Shown one piece after another: positions 31,628-42,100 of a stretch of DNA of 64,000 bases. Below the pieces are notes generated by a model. It was not told where the DNA came from and searched no databases. It saw only the letters and a program-made list of their open reading frames with translations. A program made the position numbers and the translations under genes. The stretch's first letter is position 1. The number at the start of each line of letters is the position of its first letter. Source of the DNA: Antedon mediterranea (lineage: Eukaryota; Echinodermata; Crinoidea; Comatulida; Antedonidae); contig NC_092679.1 of the NCBI RefSeq assembly GCF_964355755.1, positions 6,820,001 to 6,884,000 of the forward strand. The letters are read 5' to 3'.

Positions 31628-33352
31628 TTAATTGTTAACTGAGGACTTGCAGTCCGCACATCGATATAAGTCGATGTCCAAGGCCTCAGCTGGTGCAATA
31701 TTCACACATGCACCGTGGTACCACACCTCGCAATAGTCACATTGTATCATAAATGAGCCGTCCCAGGGCTGGCGACATAGACAATACAACGGTCCCGCAT
31801 CCGGATCTGTAGGTGAAGAAAGAGAAGGTAAGTTAAAATCAGCCAGCCATTTAGGAAGCTGTCGATCCCGACAGGGCTTCAACTTGTCATGATTTAAAAC
31901 CACCGTCTTGTTTCTCAGCTGCACCTGAAATAAACAAGAACTAATAACCTTAGTAATAATACCGGGCCTCTTCCAGGGGGGACACAATTTCTTGCACTTC
32001 CCCCGAGGGGTAGCGTTGTCAAGAACGTAGACTTTGTCCCCACATTGGTATGGACGTTCCAGCACTCGAAGATCATAGTCCCGTTTCATTCTCTTCTGAG
32101 TCTGCTTCAGCGTTTCCCTAGCGATGCCATGGGCATCACGGATCGCTTTTACCAAATCTGCAACGTAGGTGGCGGCTTCCTGCTCATCGGTGGACCGGCA
32201 TTCTCCGAACATGAGATCAGCTGGTAAATTAACCTCTAGGCCCAGCATCAGCATGTTCGGAGTAAAACCAGTCGAGCGGTTCACCGTGGCGCGTAGTGCA
32301 CCAGCAATCTGCGGTAGATAGACATCCCAGTCTCGCTGTCTCTTCCCCACGAAGCATCGTACAGCATCCATTAGTGTGCGATTAAATCGCTCTACTTGAC
32401 CATTAGCCGCCGGTCGGTAGCTTGTCGTTCGGGTCTTGTGGATCTGTAACACTTTACATAAAGATGCAAACAATTCACTTTCAAAATTCCTCCCCTGGTC
32501 TGAGTGTAACTGAAAAGGTACACCGAACCTAGAGAAAAAGTCCCTTACTAGGGCTCTAGTGGTTACCTCTGCAACTTGAGACGGGAGCGGGCTGATTTCA
32601 ACCCATTTGGTGAATTGGTCGACCATCATCAGAATGTAGATGTTTCCCTGTTCAGTTTTTGGTAACGGGCCAAGGAAATCGATATGTATGCGTTCCATAG
32701 GAACACCGGCCTGGAATTCGGTCAACTGGTGTCGACCTTGGCGAGTGGCCTTCTTGCTTCTATTACAAATATTGCAAGTCTGAACATACCTCTGTATATC
32801 CCCGCCCATACCGTACCAGAAAAACTTCTCCTTCAGTCGAAACTTGGTCCGGGCGACCCCTTGATGACCCGCCGATGGCAAATCGTGATGTAACCTGAGA
32901 GCTACGGCGTGTAGCTCCTTGGGCAACACAAGTAGTCGTCCGGTACCCTCTGCTTGGTTGATGAACAGTATACCTGCTTCCGTGAGATGCAGGCGTTGTC
33001 TGTTCAGCCAATAGTGTTTGGTGGCAGCGCTGGAGATAAACAGCTGATTCTCGGAGGGTTCCCCATTCTGCAACCAGTCCAGAACAGGTGCCAAGTCAGG
33101 ATCACTCGTTTGATGTTGCCGTAGCTCGTCCAGTGAATAACCCCAACACTCGGCTCCCTTCGGGCGTAGCTGTACTGCAGCCACTCGTCCACCATCGTCG
33201 TTCTGTAGGAAAGAAAACTGAATCGTACCGTTAGTAGCAGTCCGTGATACCTCTATACTTACCTGTCCACCGGGGTCCCAAGGAACATCGTCCCCTGGCA
33301 GAGTACCCTCCAGGTGGTCCACGGCTACCTGGTGTACGTGGGCGATGGGCAC
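31628..33352 (-). CDS. Integrase with C-terminal PHD finger (pol 3' part)
   Basis: 574-codon open frame. Residues about 150-210 contain the HHCC zinc-binding domain (LHHDLPSAGHQG, CNICNRSKK). The DDE core shows IHIDFLGPLPK, LHSDQGRNFESELF and AANGQVERFNRTL. A gypsy-type C-terminal domain follows (CGDKVYVLDN, GPIITKV-like). It ends with a C4HC3 PHD finger at residues 522-570: C524, C526, C538, C541, H546, C549, C565, C568, with an aromatic-rich CEVWYHGAC core. The N-terminal 80 residues belong to the region between RNase H and integrase. The frame is intact but its upstream join to RNase H is broken. Confidence 0.9.
   Translation of the reverse strand: MPIAHVHQVAVDHLEGTLPGDDVPWDPGGQVSIEVSRTATNGTIQFSFLQNDDGGRVAAVQLRPKGAECWGYSLDELRQHQTSDPDLAPVLDWLQNGEPSENQLFISSAATKHYWLNRQRLHLTEAGILFINQAEGTGRLLVLPKELHAVALRLHHDLPSAGHQGVARTKFRLKEKFFWYGMGGDIQRYVQTCNICNRSKKATRQGRHQLTEFQAGVPMERIHIDFLGPLPKTEQGNIYILMMVDQFTKWVEISPLPSQVAEVTTRALVRDFFSRFGVPFQLHSDQGRNFESELFASLCKVLQIHKTRTTSYRPAANGQVERFNRTLMDAVRCFVGKRQRDWDVYLPQIAGALRATVNRSTGFTPNMLMLGLEVNLPADLMFGECRSTDEQEAATYVADLVKAIRDAHGIARETLKQTQKRMKRDYDLRVLERPYQCGDKVYVLDNATPRGKCKKLCPPWKRPGIITKVISSCLFQVQLRNKTVVLNHDKLKPCRDRQLPKWLADFNLPSLSSPTDPDAGPLYCLCRQPWDGSFMIQCDYCEVWYHGACVNIAPAEALDIDLYRCADCKSSVNN
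31649..31789 (-). other. PHD finger encoded after the integrase domain
   Basis: Cys/His spacing C-x1-C, C-x2-C, H-x2-C, C-x2-C fits PHD (not RING or FYVE), and the MIQCDYCEVWYHGAC segment is like H3K4me-reading PHD fingers of the KDM7/PHF type. It occupies the place where chromoviruses carry a chromodomain. Confidence 0.8.
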
Positions 33353-33522
33353 AACGTCGTCTACTTCATCCTGGAACGCTGACCATCTTGCATCCGCTCG
33401 TTGACAGTACGAACAGCCCCCACAGGGAAGCCCTTAGCGCAGGCCGTTCGTGGCTACTGTCATGAGTTTCTGGTCGGCGAGAAAGAGCATCGGCGTTGCC
33501 ATGGTGCTGCCCTCGGCGGTGT

Positions 33523-33927
33523 TCAATCAGCAGGTGGTACTGGCTCAGCTCCTCGATCCACCGAGCGAGTTGCCCCTGTGGTTGCTTGAAGTTGAGGAGC
33601 CAGGTTGTGATCAGTCCGCACTCTAAAAGGTCTGCCTAGAAGGTAGTGCCTAAAATGCCTTGTCATGAACACAATTGCTAGCAACTCCTTGCGTGTAGTG
33701 CAATAGTTCCGTTGTTCATGAGTTAGACGGGCACTTGCATATGCAATTACCTTCTCCTTACCTTCCTGCACCTGGAGCAGCTCGCCTCCTAGTGCTTGAT
33801 CTGACGCGTCGACATCCAGAATAAATTCATCAGTCCCGTTCGGCAAGGCGAGTAGAGGAGGTTGAACGAGAGCAGCTTTCAAGTCAGTGAACGCCTGTTG
33901 TTGTTCCTCCCCCCAGTGAAACTTCAC
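33523..33927 (-). pseudogene. RNase H domain of the LTR element, displaced frame
   Basis: Contains FILDVDASDQALGGELLQ, YASARLTHEQRNY, TTRKELLAIVFMTRHFRHYL and VRTDHN, the standard gypsy RNase H signature. It is out of frame with both the RT segment upstream and the integrase ORF downstream, and a frame break follows the LAPQLQ segment. Confidence 0.8.
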
Positions 33928-33943
33928 CTTTTTTTTAGTGAGT

Positions 33944-35094
33944 TCATATAGATAGAGGTGCAGCTAAACCAGCAAAGTTCTCAATGAACTCTCTATGGTA
34001 GTTAGCCAACCCCAAGAACTGCTGTACTTCTCTCAGATTGGTAGGTGTCGGCCAGTCTTGAACAGCCTTTATATCCGAATCGGACACCGCCACCGTATCC
34101 TCCCCAACGATTCGCCCTAAAAATTCAACCTGTTTCTGAAAGAAAAACACTTTTTAGGTTTAAGTTTAAAGTTGTTAACACGAAATCGCTGCAGAACCTG
34201 AGAGAGGTTGCTGAGATGATCTTCGAACGTTTTACCTAGCACGACAATATCATCGAGAAATGCCAATACCGTATCCCACGCCAATCCCCGCAGCACCAAA
34301 CCCATGGCACGGGAGAAGGTTGCAGGACAATTGGTAAGACCAAATGGCATTTTCACGAATTCATACAGGCCATGCTTGGTGATAAACGCTGTCTTCTTAC
34401 GGTCTTCATCCTTCATCTTAATCTGCCAGTACCCCCAAATCGCGTCCAGTTTAAAAAACCAGATATTCCCCGACAGTGTGTCAAGGCAATCACGAATCAG
34501 AGTTAATGGGTACGCATCTTTAGTCGTGATGTTGTTGAGAGCTCGATAGTCAATGCAAAAGCGCACAGAACCATCGCGCTTCCGGACCAACACAGGCGGT
34601 GATGCCCACTCGGACATGGATGGTTGAATAACACCTGCCTCCAACATCATCTTTATCTCCTTTTCCTCCTCCCCCACAAAGCGCAGAGGAGTATGGCGGA
34701 GCCGTTGCCTGATTGGTGAGGCATCTCCAGTGTCGATGCTGTGTTCAATATCACCAAAGGTGCCAATGTCGAATTGATGAGCGGCGAAGACATCCTGGTA
34801 ATCAACCAATAGCTTAGTGAGCGCGTCAGCCTCTTCACTTGAGAGATTAGATCTCGAAGAGTCCAACATGCCCACTAGGTGCGCCGGCACCCCCTCGGGT
34901 TGGTTACCGTCATCGTCCGCTTGGTTCAACAAAGCATCATCGGACGGAGTCGCCCCCGTCTGGAACACACTCACCCCTTCAGCTTCCCTTGCCGTACCTA
35001 TCTGTCTACCCTTTTTCATAGTGAGGTAGTGGTCAGATGTGTTGATGACACAGATGCATGGCGCATCAGTGCGTAGTTGCCGGTATCGCCACAT
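33944..35094 (-). pseudogene. Reverse transcriptase of the LTR element, frameshifted
   Basis: ORF 35094-34117 carries the fingers and palm: VLVRKRDGSVRFCIDYRALN, FKLDAIWGYWQIKM, FGLTNCPATFSRAM and FLDDIVVL (catalytic box, here FLDD). An overlapping frame (34150-33944) continues with VEFLGRIVG and VQQFLGLANYHREFI, the RT connection region. A frame break separates the two around 34130-34150. The N-terminal part (about residues 45-100) contains the AHQFDIGT spacer and QRLRHTP typical of the protease-RT junction. Confidence 0.88.
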
Positions 35095-35248
35095 CGTCAG
35101 TAGTTGGAACTGGCTCTATAAAGAAATCAGGCATAGATAAATTGTTAGTCACAAGTTTACATTTAAGTTTAAGCTGAGTGAGGAGGAATTACTCTCCGTT
35201 TAGCCACCGTTACCTGGGCAACCCTAGGTTCTACCGGTGAATCCCCTC

Positions 35249-35755
35249 TTAGAGATATAGTACTGCCCCCAATTGCCAGAAGCAAATTTCCACAATCGAT
35301 AACGGCTCCCTGTGGATGAAGAAAATCACCACCCAAGAGCATATCGTCATTGATGGGGGCAACATAAAGAATTCATGGTACTCTTTGCTTCCCAATGTAA
35401 ACTGTAGAGGCCCCACCTTCGACCCTGGCATAGATGTCCCCCTCCCTGCCAAAGTAAAGGACAGGGTAGACACCACAGGTGGTGCCGGATCTAGACTTTT
35501 ATAAACCTTATCGGATAGTATGGTAAAATTCGCTGCAGTGTCCACGACTGCGTCAATTTTTGTACCATTTACAAAAGCAGTTGCATGCAACGCATTCAAC
35601 GATTTTACCCTGTTGATAACAATCCGGGTTTGAGTCTCTTCAGTTTTGGTTGTCGTCGGTGTAGATGATTCAATCAGCCCTGAGCTAATTGTAGATGGCT
35701 CAATGATCGTCACAGGATCCGGTGCTACCCCCTCTGTATTTACAGGCTTGGCCAT
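35249..35755 (-). pseudogene. Retropepsin-like protease of the LTR element
   Basis: Active-site motif AVVDTAANFTILSDKVY (DTA variant of DTG/DSG), followed by a flap-like segment. After PPSMT the frame is shifted: the LLGGDFL motif expected of the second hydrophobic half is readable in another frame at about 35310-35340, so one frameshift disrupts it. It overlaps the duplicated block at its N-terminus. Confidence 0.75.
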
Positions 35756-36000
35756 CAGGCCCAGCTTGGAGATAGTTGACGAGCCATCCTCCTCCTGGCC
35801 AGCTTCCGGAACCGGGTTAGGCCGTCAGCCCTCTGACCCAACCCTTACTCGTTTAACGGATCCTCCCCTCTGTATTTACAGGCTTGGCCATCAGGCCCAG
35901 CTTGGAGATAGTTGACGAGCCATCCTCCTCCTGGCCAGCTTCCGGAACCGGGTTAGGTCGTCGGCCCTCTGACCCAACCCTTACTCGTTTAACGGGATCC
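35731..36000. repeat. 136 bp tandem duplication at the gag-protease border
   Basis: Bases 35731-35864 and 35867-36000 are nearly identical (CCTCTGTATTTACAGGCTTG start, AACGGATCC or AACGGGATCC end), differing by a few substitutions and one indel. The period is not a multiple of three. Confidence 0.9.
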
Positions 36001-37875
36001 TGCTCATTGCCACCAACCTGACACAAACGGCTCGCTAACCTCGGACACTTCCTGCGGAAATGTCCCACCTCCTTACATTCAAAGCAAGCCAGTTCGCCTG
36101 GTCTCAGGAAACGCATGAGCTGATCCAATTGATTCCGCATGGCGGCGATCTCCGTGTTCACGGTGTTCTCCACCCGTCCCAGATTGGTGTTCAACGGCTG
36201 GAAATTACCCTCCACAGCGGCCAAACGGGCCTCCGTAGTAGGAGTATTGTTGGTGGGTGGCACCGACGTCACAGTTCGAGGCTGGTTCTGGCCGTCAGTA
36301 GGTGCGGGTTCCGGAGGAACCCAAGCTGGTGCTGGCCTCTGAAACGTTACACGGTTTCCCCTCATAGGCCTCCCTCGCACCTGCTGAATGGACACCTCAT
36401 CGCCAGTTTCACCCTCGGTATCGTCCTGGTCTTCTGAAGGTAGCTAGCTGAAAAGATAGTGGGGGTGCAAAAGAAGTACGGACCGTGGACCTAACATGAG
36501 GTTTCACGGTATCCTTAACCTTACTCTTACGTTTACTATATAGCCCCCTATAACTATCATATTTTTCGAACTCCTTAATAGCTCTGGGAATAGTTGAGCA
36601 GTGCTTGTGCATGACGTGCCTACCTACTTCTGCATTCCTAACTACGGCCTGCTCTTGGATCCACTCCTTGGGCAAATCTTTAAACGCCTTTCTAGTCAGG
36701 GTTAGCACTCTATCTCCCCATTCCTCTATAGTCTCTCCCTCATTTTGCGTAGCAGTCTCTAATTTAGCTTGGAGGACTGCGGGGAGCTCGTCCTCACTAA
36801 AGCATCGGTTGAAAGCTTTAATGATCTGCCTAAAGCCCATATCAGCGTCCATTTCTATCAGATCACATAGAACTCAGCCGCCGCCCCGTCTAAACACCAA
36901 GTAAGGACGTCCTTACTTTCACGGTTTGTGAGTTCCTGCTCCTCTATAAATGAAGCCAACCGCCGCTTAAAAAAAGACCAGTTGTCTCCCCTCCCCCTAA
37001 ACGTTAGAGACCTAGGTATATCTTTTTTACGCATCCTCCTCCGTTCTAAAATACCCTGCCGGCCTTCGTAGTGCCTGATTCTCGGGGTAGCCGCCCTAAG
37101 ACACTCTCTACTGCTGTCCTAGCCCCTGCACTATGTCTATCCGACTCTCTATACTCCTGCTACTATCAGTATCAATCAGCCCCATCTCTACTAAGGTCAC
37201 TATCGCTGGTCGATGGAGATCGCCGGCGAGCCCTAGTTTTAGACCTAGGGGTTCTAGACAGTCTCCTGGGGAGTCTTTCCTCCTCGTCCTCCCTAGAGCT
37301 AAAACACGAGTCTAAGGTTATTGGAGATGGCTTTTTGATGTACTACCCCTCATACGTTGTGTTGACCTACTCTTACTCCTATCCTGGTCAGAACGCCCAG
37401 CGGAGGTGGATGGCATATAAGCCACCTTCGAGGTAACGAGGATCACTAGCAGGTCCTGCAGTATAATACGTACCTGGTACGTCTAATAAAGGAGTAGCCT
37501 GGGGCGATGAGAGGACGTGGTATCGACCACTATGGCCCCCGTCATTTTTCCCCCGGTATGCCCCTTCCATATCTACAGATTGTGAGACCTGCGACCCCTT
37601 TCTGGCCGCTCTATTTTGCTTTTCCACTAGAGGTGACACATTATCAATCATCTGGCCTACGCCTCCCCTAAACTCGGATTCGGCTGAAAATCCAGGTAGT
37701 CAACTAACCTGGCAGTACCAGCTACTCCGTGTATCTGGTTAATATTAGAGGGCGTAATGTTGCCATGGGTAGCCCGCCATTTAATTATTCTAGTTGCTCG
37801 TTTCTTCCCTACATTAGGGACTCCATGAAGGTTTTGCACTGGGCAAAAGTTAACTAGAACCTTATTAGACGACAT
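35853..37875 (-). pseudogene. gag of the LTR element: HhH, capsid and zinc knuckle, broken
   Basis: The pieces read in different frames. At 37875-37657 (72 codons) is a ComEA-type helix-hairpin-helix: NLHGVPNVGKKRATRIIKW, then HGNITPSNI and GVAGTARLVDYLDF. An Arg/Ser-rich region follows near 37350-37180. Around 37040-36870 is the capsid start FRGRGDNWSFFKRRLASFI, and 36852-36409 holds the capsid C-terminal part (AFNRCFSEDELPAVLQAKL, WGDRVLTLTRKAF). The frame 36395-35853 ends with the nucleocapsid knuckle CFECKEVGHFRRKC (CCHC). Stops and frameshifts separate the pieces, so no intact Gag can be made. Confidence 0.8.
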
Positions 37876-38694
37876 GATCTAAAAATTGTCTCTCTTCTAT
37901 TGGGTTATGCTCCTAAATCTAGTTACAGTGTATGACATGTTATTAAGCAAAGAGTAAGATACAAATTAAAATACCGCCAGACGTAATAAAAGATTACAGG
38001 CCCAACAGTAGAATCAAATATCGTCAAATGCAGTAACACACACACAATATTGCAAAATGGCTGTTGGAGATGCAAATATAATAAATATTTCACCAGCAAC
38101 CCTGCAATGAAAAGCAACTAGATTATTCAAAAAGACGTCAATACAGTTTAACAACACTCACCACTAAACCTTCCCCCGATGCAAAGAAAGGAGAGCGATA
38201 ATGCCACGGTGAGGTTAACATCACAATATAATAGTAATACGCACAGCCAGTATAATTTCTCAAGATTAAAAACCTGACTAACGGACGAAAAAAGATGTTA
38301 TCAAAAAAAACCAATCAAGGTTAAAAATTAGTGGTGCCACTCAGTTCAACGGCCACGCCTAATACCCCACCAGGTGATACGGCCTAATAAACTGCCCACT
38401 AATACTTCAACTATAGCAAAATAAATACAACTCCCGGTACGCATCGACTACCCCGTCGATACGCTAATCAGCAAGTATCCAAATGCCACAATACTGTACT
38501 GCGTGATTAACTTTACCGGTATGTTATACCTTCAATAAATATACCAACTTCAATAAACTAACAAATGCACCGTAAGCACAATAAGTTAATAGGTTTCGGA
38601 GGACGAAATACCTCGCGATCAACCCGATCACGTTAAGAATGCAAAGCAATCAAGGTTCCCGCCTCTCCAAAAAAAAAAAATATATACTCCGAGC
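37876..38694 (-). other. 5' leader of the LTR element
   Basis: About 820 nt between the primer site and the first gag codon without an open frame. It presumably carries packaging and dimerisation signals; nothing specific is recognisable. Confidence 0.5.
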
Positions 38695-38711
38695 TTTTGC
38701 TCGCAGCGCCA
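38695..38711 (-). other. Primer binding site, probably tRNA-Ser
   Basis: Immediately inside the 5' LTR the minus strand reads TGGCGCTGCGAGC, complementary to a tRNA 3' end GCTCGCAGCGCCA; animal serine tRNAs end in closely similar sequence. CGAGC and GCTCG around an AAAA loop (about 38693-38707) could fold over part of the site. Confidence 0.6.
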
Positions 38712-38712
38712 A

Positions 38713-39015
38713 TGTTGTGAATTTAGGTTGGTGCTGGAATGGCCTGATAATTAAAGCTACTAGGCTTACCTAACAGTCCCGCTTGTCCTAAATCACACAA
38801 GTATCCGAAAGCAGCAAATCCAAATATATTGGTCAAGTTCGTTATGTCCGTCTCTCTTCAGTTCCTGCTTCGAATAGACCGGTTCGGGCGGCGTCGAGGT
38901 CCCACGTTAACATTTGCATATCAAGCATATTTGCATATATTTGTATGCAAATCAAGCTATCGGGGCGACGCCCTCGTTCGGTCGGAGGGGTACCCAGCGG
39001 GCGCCGTTCACAACG
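38713..39015 (-). repeat. 5' LTR
   Basis: 303 bp, homologous to 29472-29772 over its whole length apart from the indels noted there. It begins on the minus strand at 39015 and would drive transcription away from NOP53. It contains ATTTGCATA/TATGCAAAT octamer-like words around 38920-38955. Confidence 0.88.
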
Positions 39016-39129
39016 CAGTTGCGCTTACTCGCGCTTCATTGAGCACAGCGTGACCTTTAACTTACTAGAGCACAACGTGGTTGTTCTTTTTTAACCAGCG
39101 ACAATCGTGTTGATATTTTTTTGGTGAAA
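39016..39129 (+). promoter_or_regulatory. NOP53: Compressed NOP53 5' flank beside the LTR
   Basis: Only 114 bp separate the LTR edge from the NOP53 ATG. The stretch includes a pyrimidine tract (TTGTTCTTTTTT at about 39080), reminiscent of the TOP-type starts of ribosome-biogenesis genes, but no TATA box. The native promoter is either this short piece, the LTR, or sequence now displaced beyond the 9.5 kb element. Confidence 0.4.
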
Positions 39130-42100
39130 ATGACTGAATCTAAAACCAAGATAGGACCAAGAAAACGAGTTGCAAAGAACAGAAAGAAAGCATGGCGAAA
39201 ACATAGTAATATCAAAGATGTAGAAGAATTTCTTGAAGATCAAAGATTACAGCAAAGAACAGGGTATGTTCGTCAAATATGCTGGACGTTGCTAGCTAGG
39301 CTTACAATCTATACGGAAAAAGGTGCTATGCCAGCCGATAAACACAACTCCAGAGGGGAAGGGGTCGGTTCACCCCGGAAAATTGACAATTACAGTATTA
39401 AACTGTACTTGATTTAGACCTATCGTAGTTTTGGCTATATTGAAAAATAGTTAATGATAGTACTAGTAGGCCTAATGTAATAGTTAGTAACAGTAGATAG
39501 CAAGAACAAGTAAACAACAAGTATAAAATAATATAAACTAAACTTGAAATGATTCTGATGATCTTCCTTTTTTTTTACAGTGGTTTGGTGTCAGAGAAGA
39601 CTGATGATAAATTGTTTTTTGTGGAATCTAAGCCTATTGTTGAAGAAGGTATACATTCTCACAAGTACAGTAGATCAAGCACCATCCATACATCACAACA
39701 TTATTAGCTAATTTAATAAAATGGATATTATCTCTTTTTTAATTAGGATTTGTTCCAAACAATTTGATTACATTTAAACAAATACGAATAATCATTATAA
39801 TTTTATAGAACCTCTAAGAGGTAAAAGAAAGAGGAAGGCACAAATTGAGAAGCCGCTGAAATGTCATCGAAACCTCCGGCCGAATCCATCAATATCACCA
39901 GTACACAGGTCAGTTAAAATTTAGTGCGAACTACTTTACTGTACAAAGTCCTCGACTAATTTAAATAATAATAATATAAAATTAATAAAATGTTTATTTT
40001 TGTATTTCTTATGAATATTCAGTCCAACATACAAGAAACCTTTCAAGAAGAATAAAAGAACATTGGAGAAAGAAGAAGCAGAAAGAAAAGGAATAATTGG
40101 TCCAGTAAAGAAACAAAGACTGCAAAGTGCTGCTCAACAAAAAAAGAAGTATCAACAAAACAGACAAGAAGCGGTCAAAGCAAGAGAGAATGGAAGGCAG
40201 CAGTATGATTTGTGGTCGGGTAAGTCTATACACGCATTGCTTGTATCCTTGGGCAAGAGACTTTACTTTAGGTTTGCCTCTCTCCACCCAGGTGTACAAA
40301 TGGGAACCCGTTTAGATCAAGACACAACTTTGCACTGATTACTATCTGAATTTATGGGAGTATGTTTCCATTATGTGTTTGACCAGGGTGATAATATGTA
40401 CAGCGCTTAGAGGTTTCACAACATTAGGCGCTTTATAAATCAAGGCTATTATTATTTATAACTATTTTTTTTAAGTTAACTGATTCTTTTCCATACAGGT
40501 GGAGAAATCGATAATGTGCAATCTCCTGATGATGGTGGACACTTTGTAACTATTACAAGGAAAAGACGTGTAAAGGTTAATATGTTTATACATAGTACAT
40601 GTTATTGCTTATCAATACTTTATTGGCCTAATTTTGTTGAAGTGTCATAGTTGCAGTGTATATTAGATATTATTAGAAATGAAATGAACTAAATTGAATT
40701 ATTAAGGGTATAATGAAGTGATCAATTTTGTTTAGTGTCGACGTCAACACCTTTCTAAAACACCAGTACCAGAGTCTGAGATGGTGCCAGCAGGAGGATC
40801 ATATAACCCCTCTTTTGAGGATCATCAGGTGAGTTTCAAATCTCCTTTTCTTTGTAGAGTGTTCTAGGATGCTAAGCTCTAGAGAGCAAATGGTTTATAT
40901 GTGGCTGCGACACTATCAGTTCCACGCCCCTTAACAGACACTGCGCCCTAGAGAATGTATTTACATTGTACAGTACTGTTGGTGTTTGCCAGACATAAGA
41001 TCAAAGGACTGTTACGAGTTCCTATCTTGGCAAGGGTTACTATCTTGGCTCAGTGTCCTGTTAGATTGCTGTATTTGACTTATTTATAAAATGTGAATCT
41101 GCTATCAATGTAATGAATTTATAAATTAATGTTTTAAATTTTATTTTTAAGAATTTGTTACAAGATGCTTTTGTGGAAGCTGTAGCTTGTGAGAAGAAAG
41201 AAGAAAAACTTAAAAGATGGCATGCATTCTCAACAGTAGATGCTAATGAACAACAGGTACTAATAAGTGGAGGTTATGAGCGCTATTTGGTTAAACCCAG
41301 GGACCCTGGAGCTTACAGGGGCTCCTGAGCAGAGCCCAGAGGAAACAACAGACTTTAAAATATGTTGAAAAAAGTTAGACATCTAAGGCATCCAGCGTTA
41401 CAGGGTCACTTAGGGTTCCTGAACTAGGGGCCTAAAAGTACTGTAGCCACTGGTACTACAGTCATTTTCTACTGTTGGTGAAGGCAACTTTTTATATTTA
41501 TGCTAAATACAGAATAGAAGACTAGATTAATAAAGGGTATTTTAATCCTTTTCGTTTAAGACAAATTGGTTGAATGAAATGTCTGAGGGGCTATTTAATG
41601 CTGATGGTGAAAAACAAAATATTTCTACCAAAGACGGGAATGCAGATGATGATAATGTTGGCAAAACAAGCAAGAAGAAAACTCGTCTTCAACGGCAAAA
41701 AGAAGCCAAATTGAAACAAATGGTATTTAAAAATATTAAATATTTTAATAATATATTATTTTTACAGTATAACCATTATATACAATTGTGAGAAGAAATT
41801 TTATATTAATTATTGAAAGACATATTTAGCCAGCCTATACTAAACCTAAATCAATGTATTTAAAAATAATATTTAAAGAAAGATATTAAGTATTAGAAAG
41901 TATTAAAGACAGTATAACTATTATTAATAAATATAGTATTATACAATTATATAAGTCAGAAGCAGGCCTAATATTAGTTATGAAACAGACTTTGATAGCC
42001 TAGGCTACGCTAAGCTAATGCCAAAGTAGAGACCTAGCCAACTAGCTTTATTGGGCCTAGCTAGGCCTACTAAGCTAGGCTTACAGTACTCTAAGAGACT

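Larger units (their letters stand above)
29472..39015 (-). mobile_element. Ty3/gypsy-type LTR retrotransposon, degenerate
   Basis: A 9.5 kb element flanked by direct LTRs of about 300 bp, both with TGTTGTGA...TCACAACA ends (the outermost base of the right copy is changed). On the minus strand the order is 5' LTR, tRNA primer site, gag (helix-hairpin-helix, capsid, zinc knuckle), protease, reverse transcriptase, RNase H, integrase with PHD finger, an extra zinc-finger/TatD-like ORF, polypurine tract and 3' LTR. The protease-RT-RNH-IN order is that of Ty3/gypsy. Several frameshifts and a 136 bp duplication make it non-autonomous. GC content is clearly higher than in the flanks. No convincing target duplication: left flank GCAAC, right flank CAGTT or GCAGT. 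Confidence 0.92.

Noticed and set aside
29468-39020. Target-site duplication for the LTR element
   Set aside because: Flanks GCAAC and CAGTT/GCAGT do not match well enough to claim a duplication.
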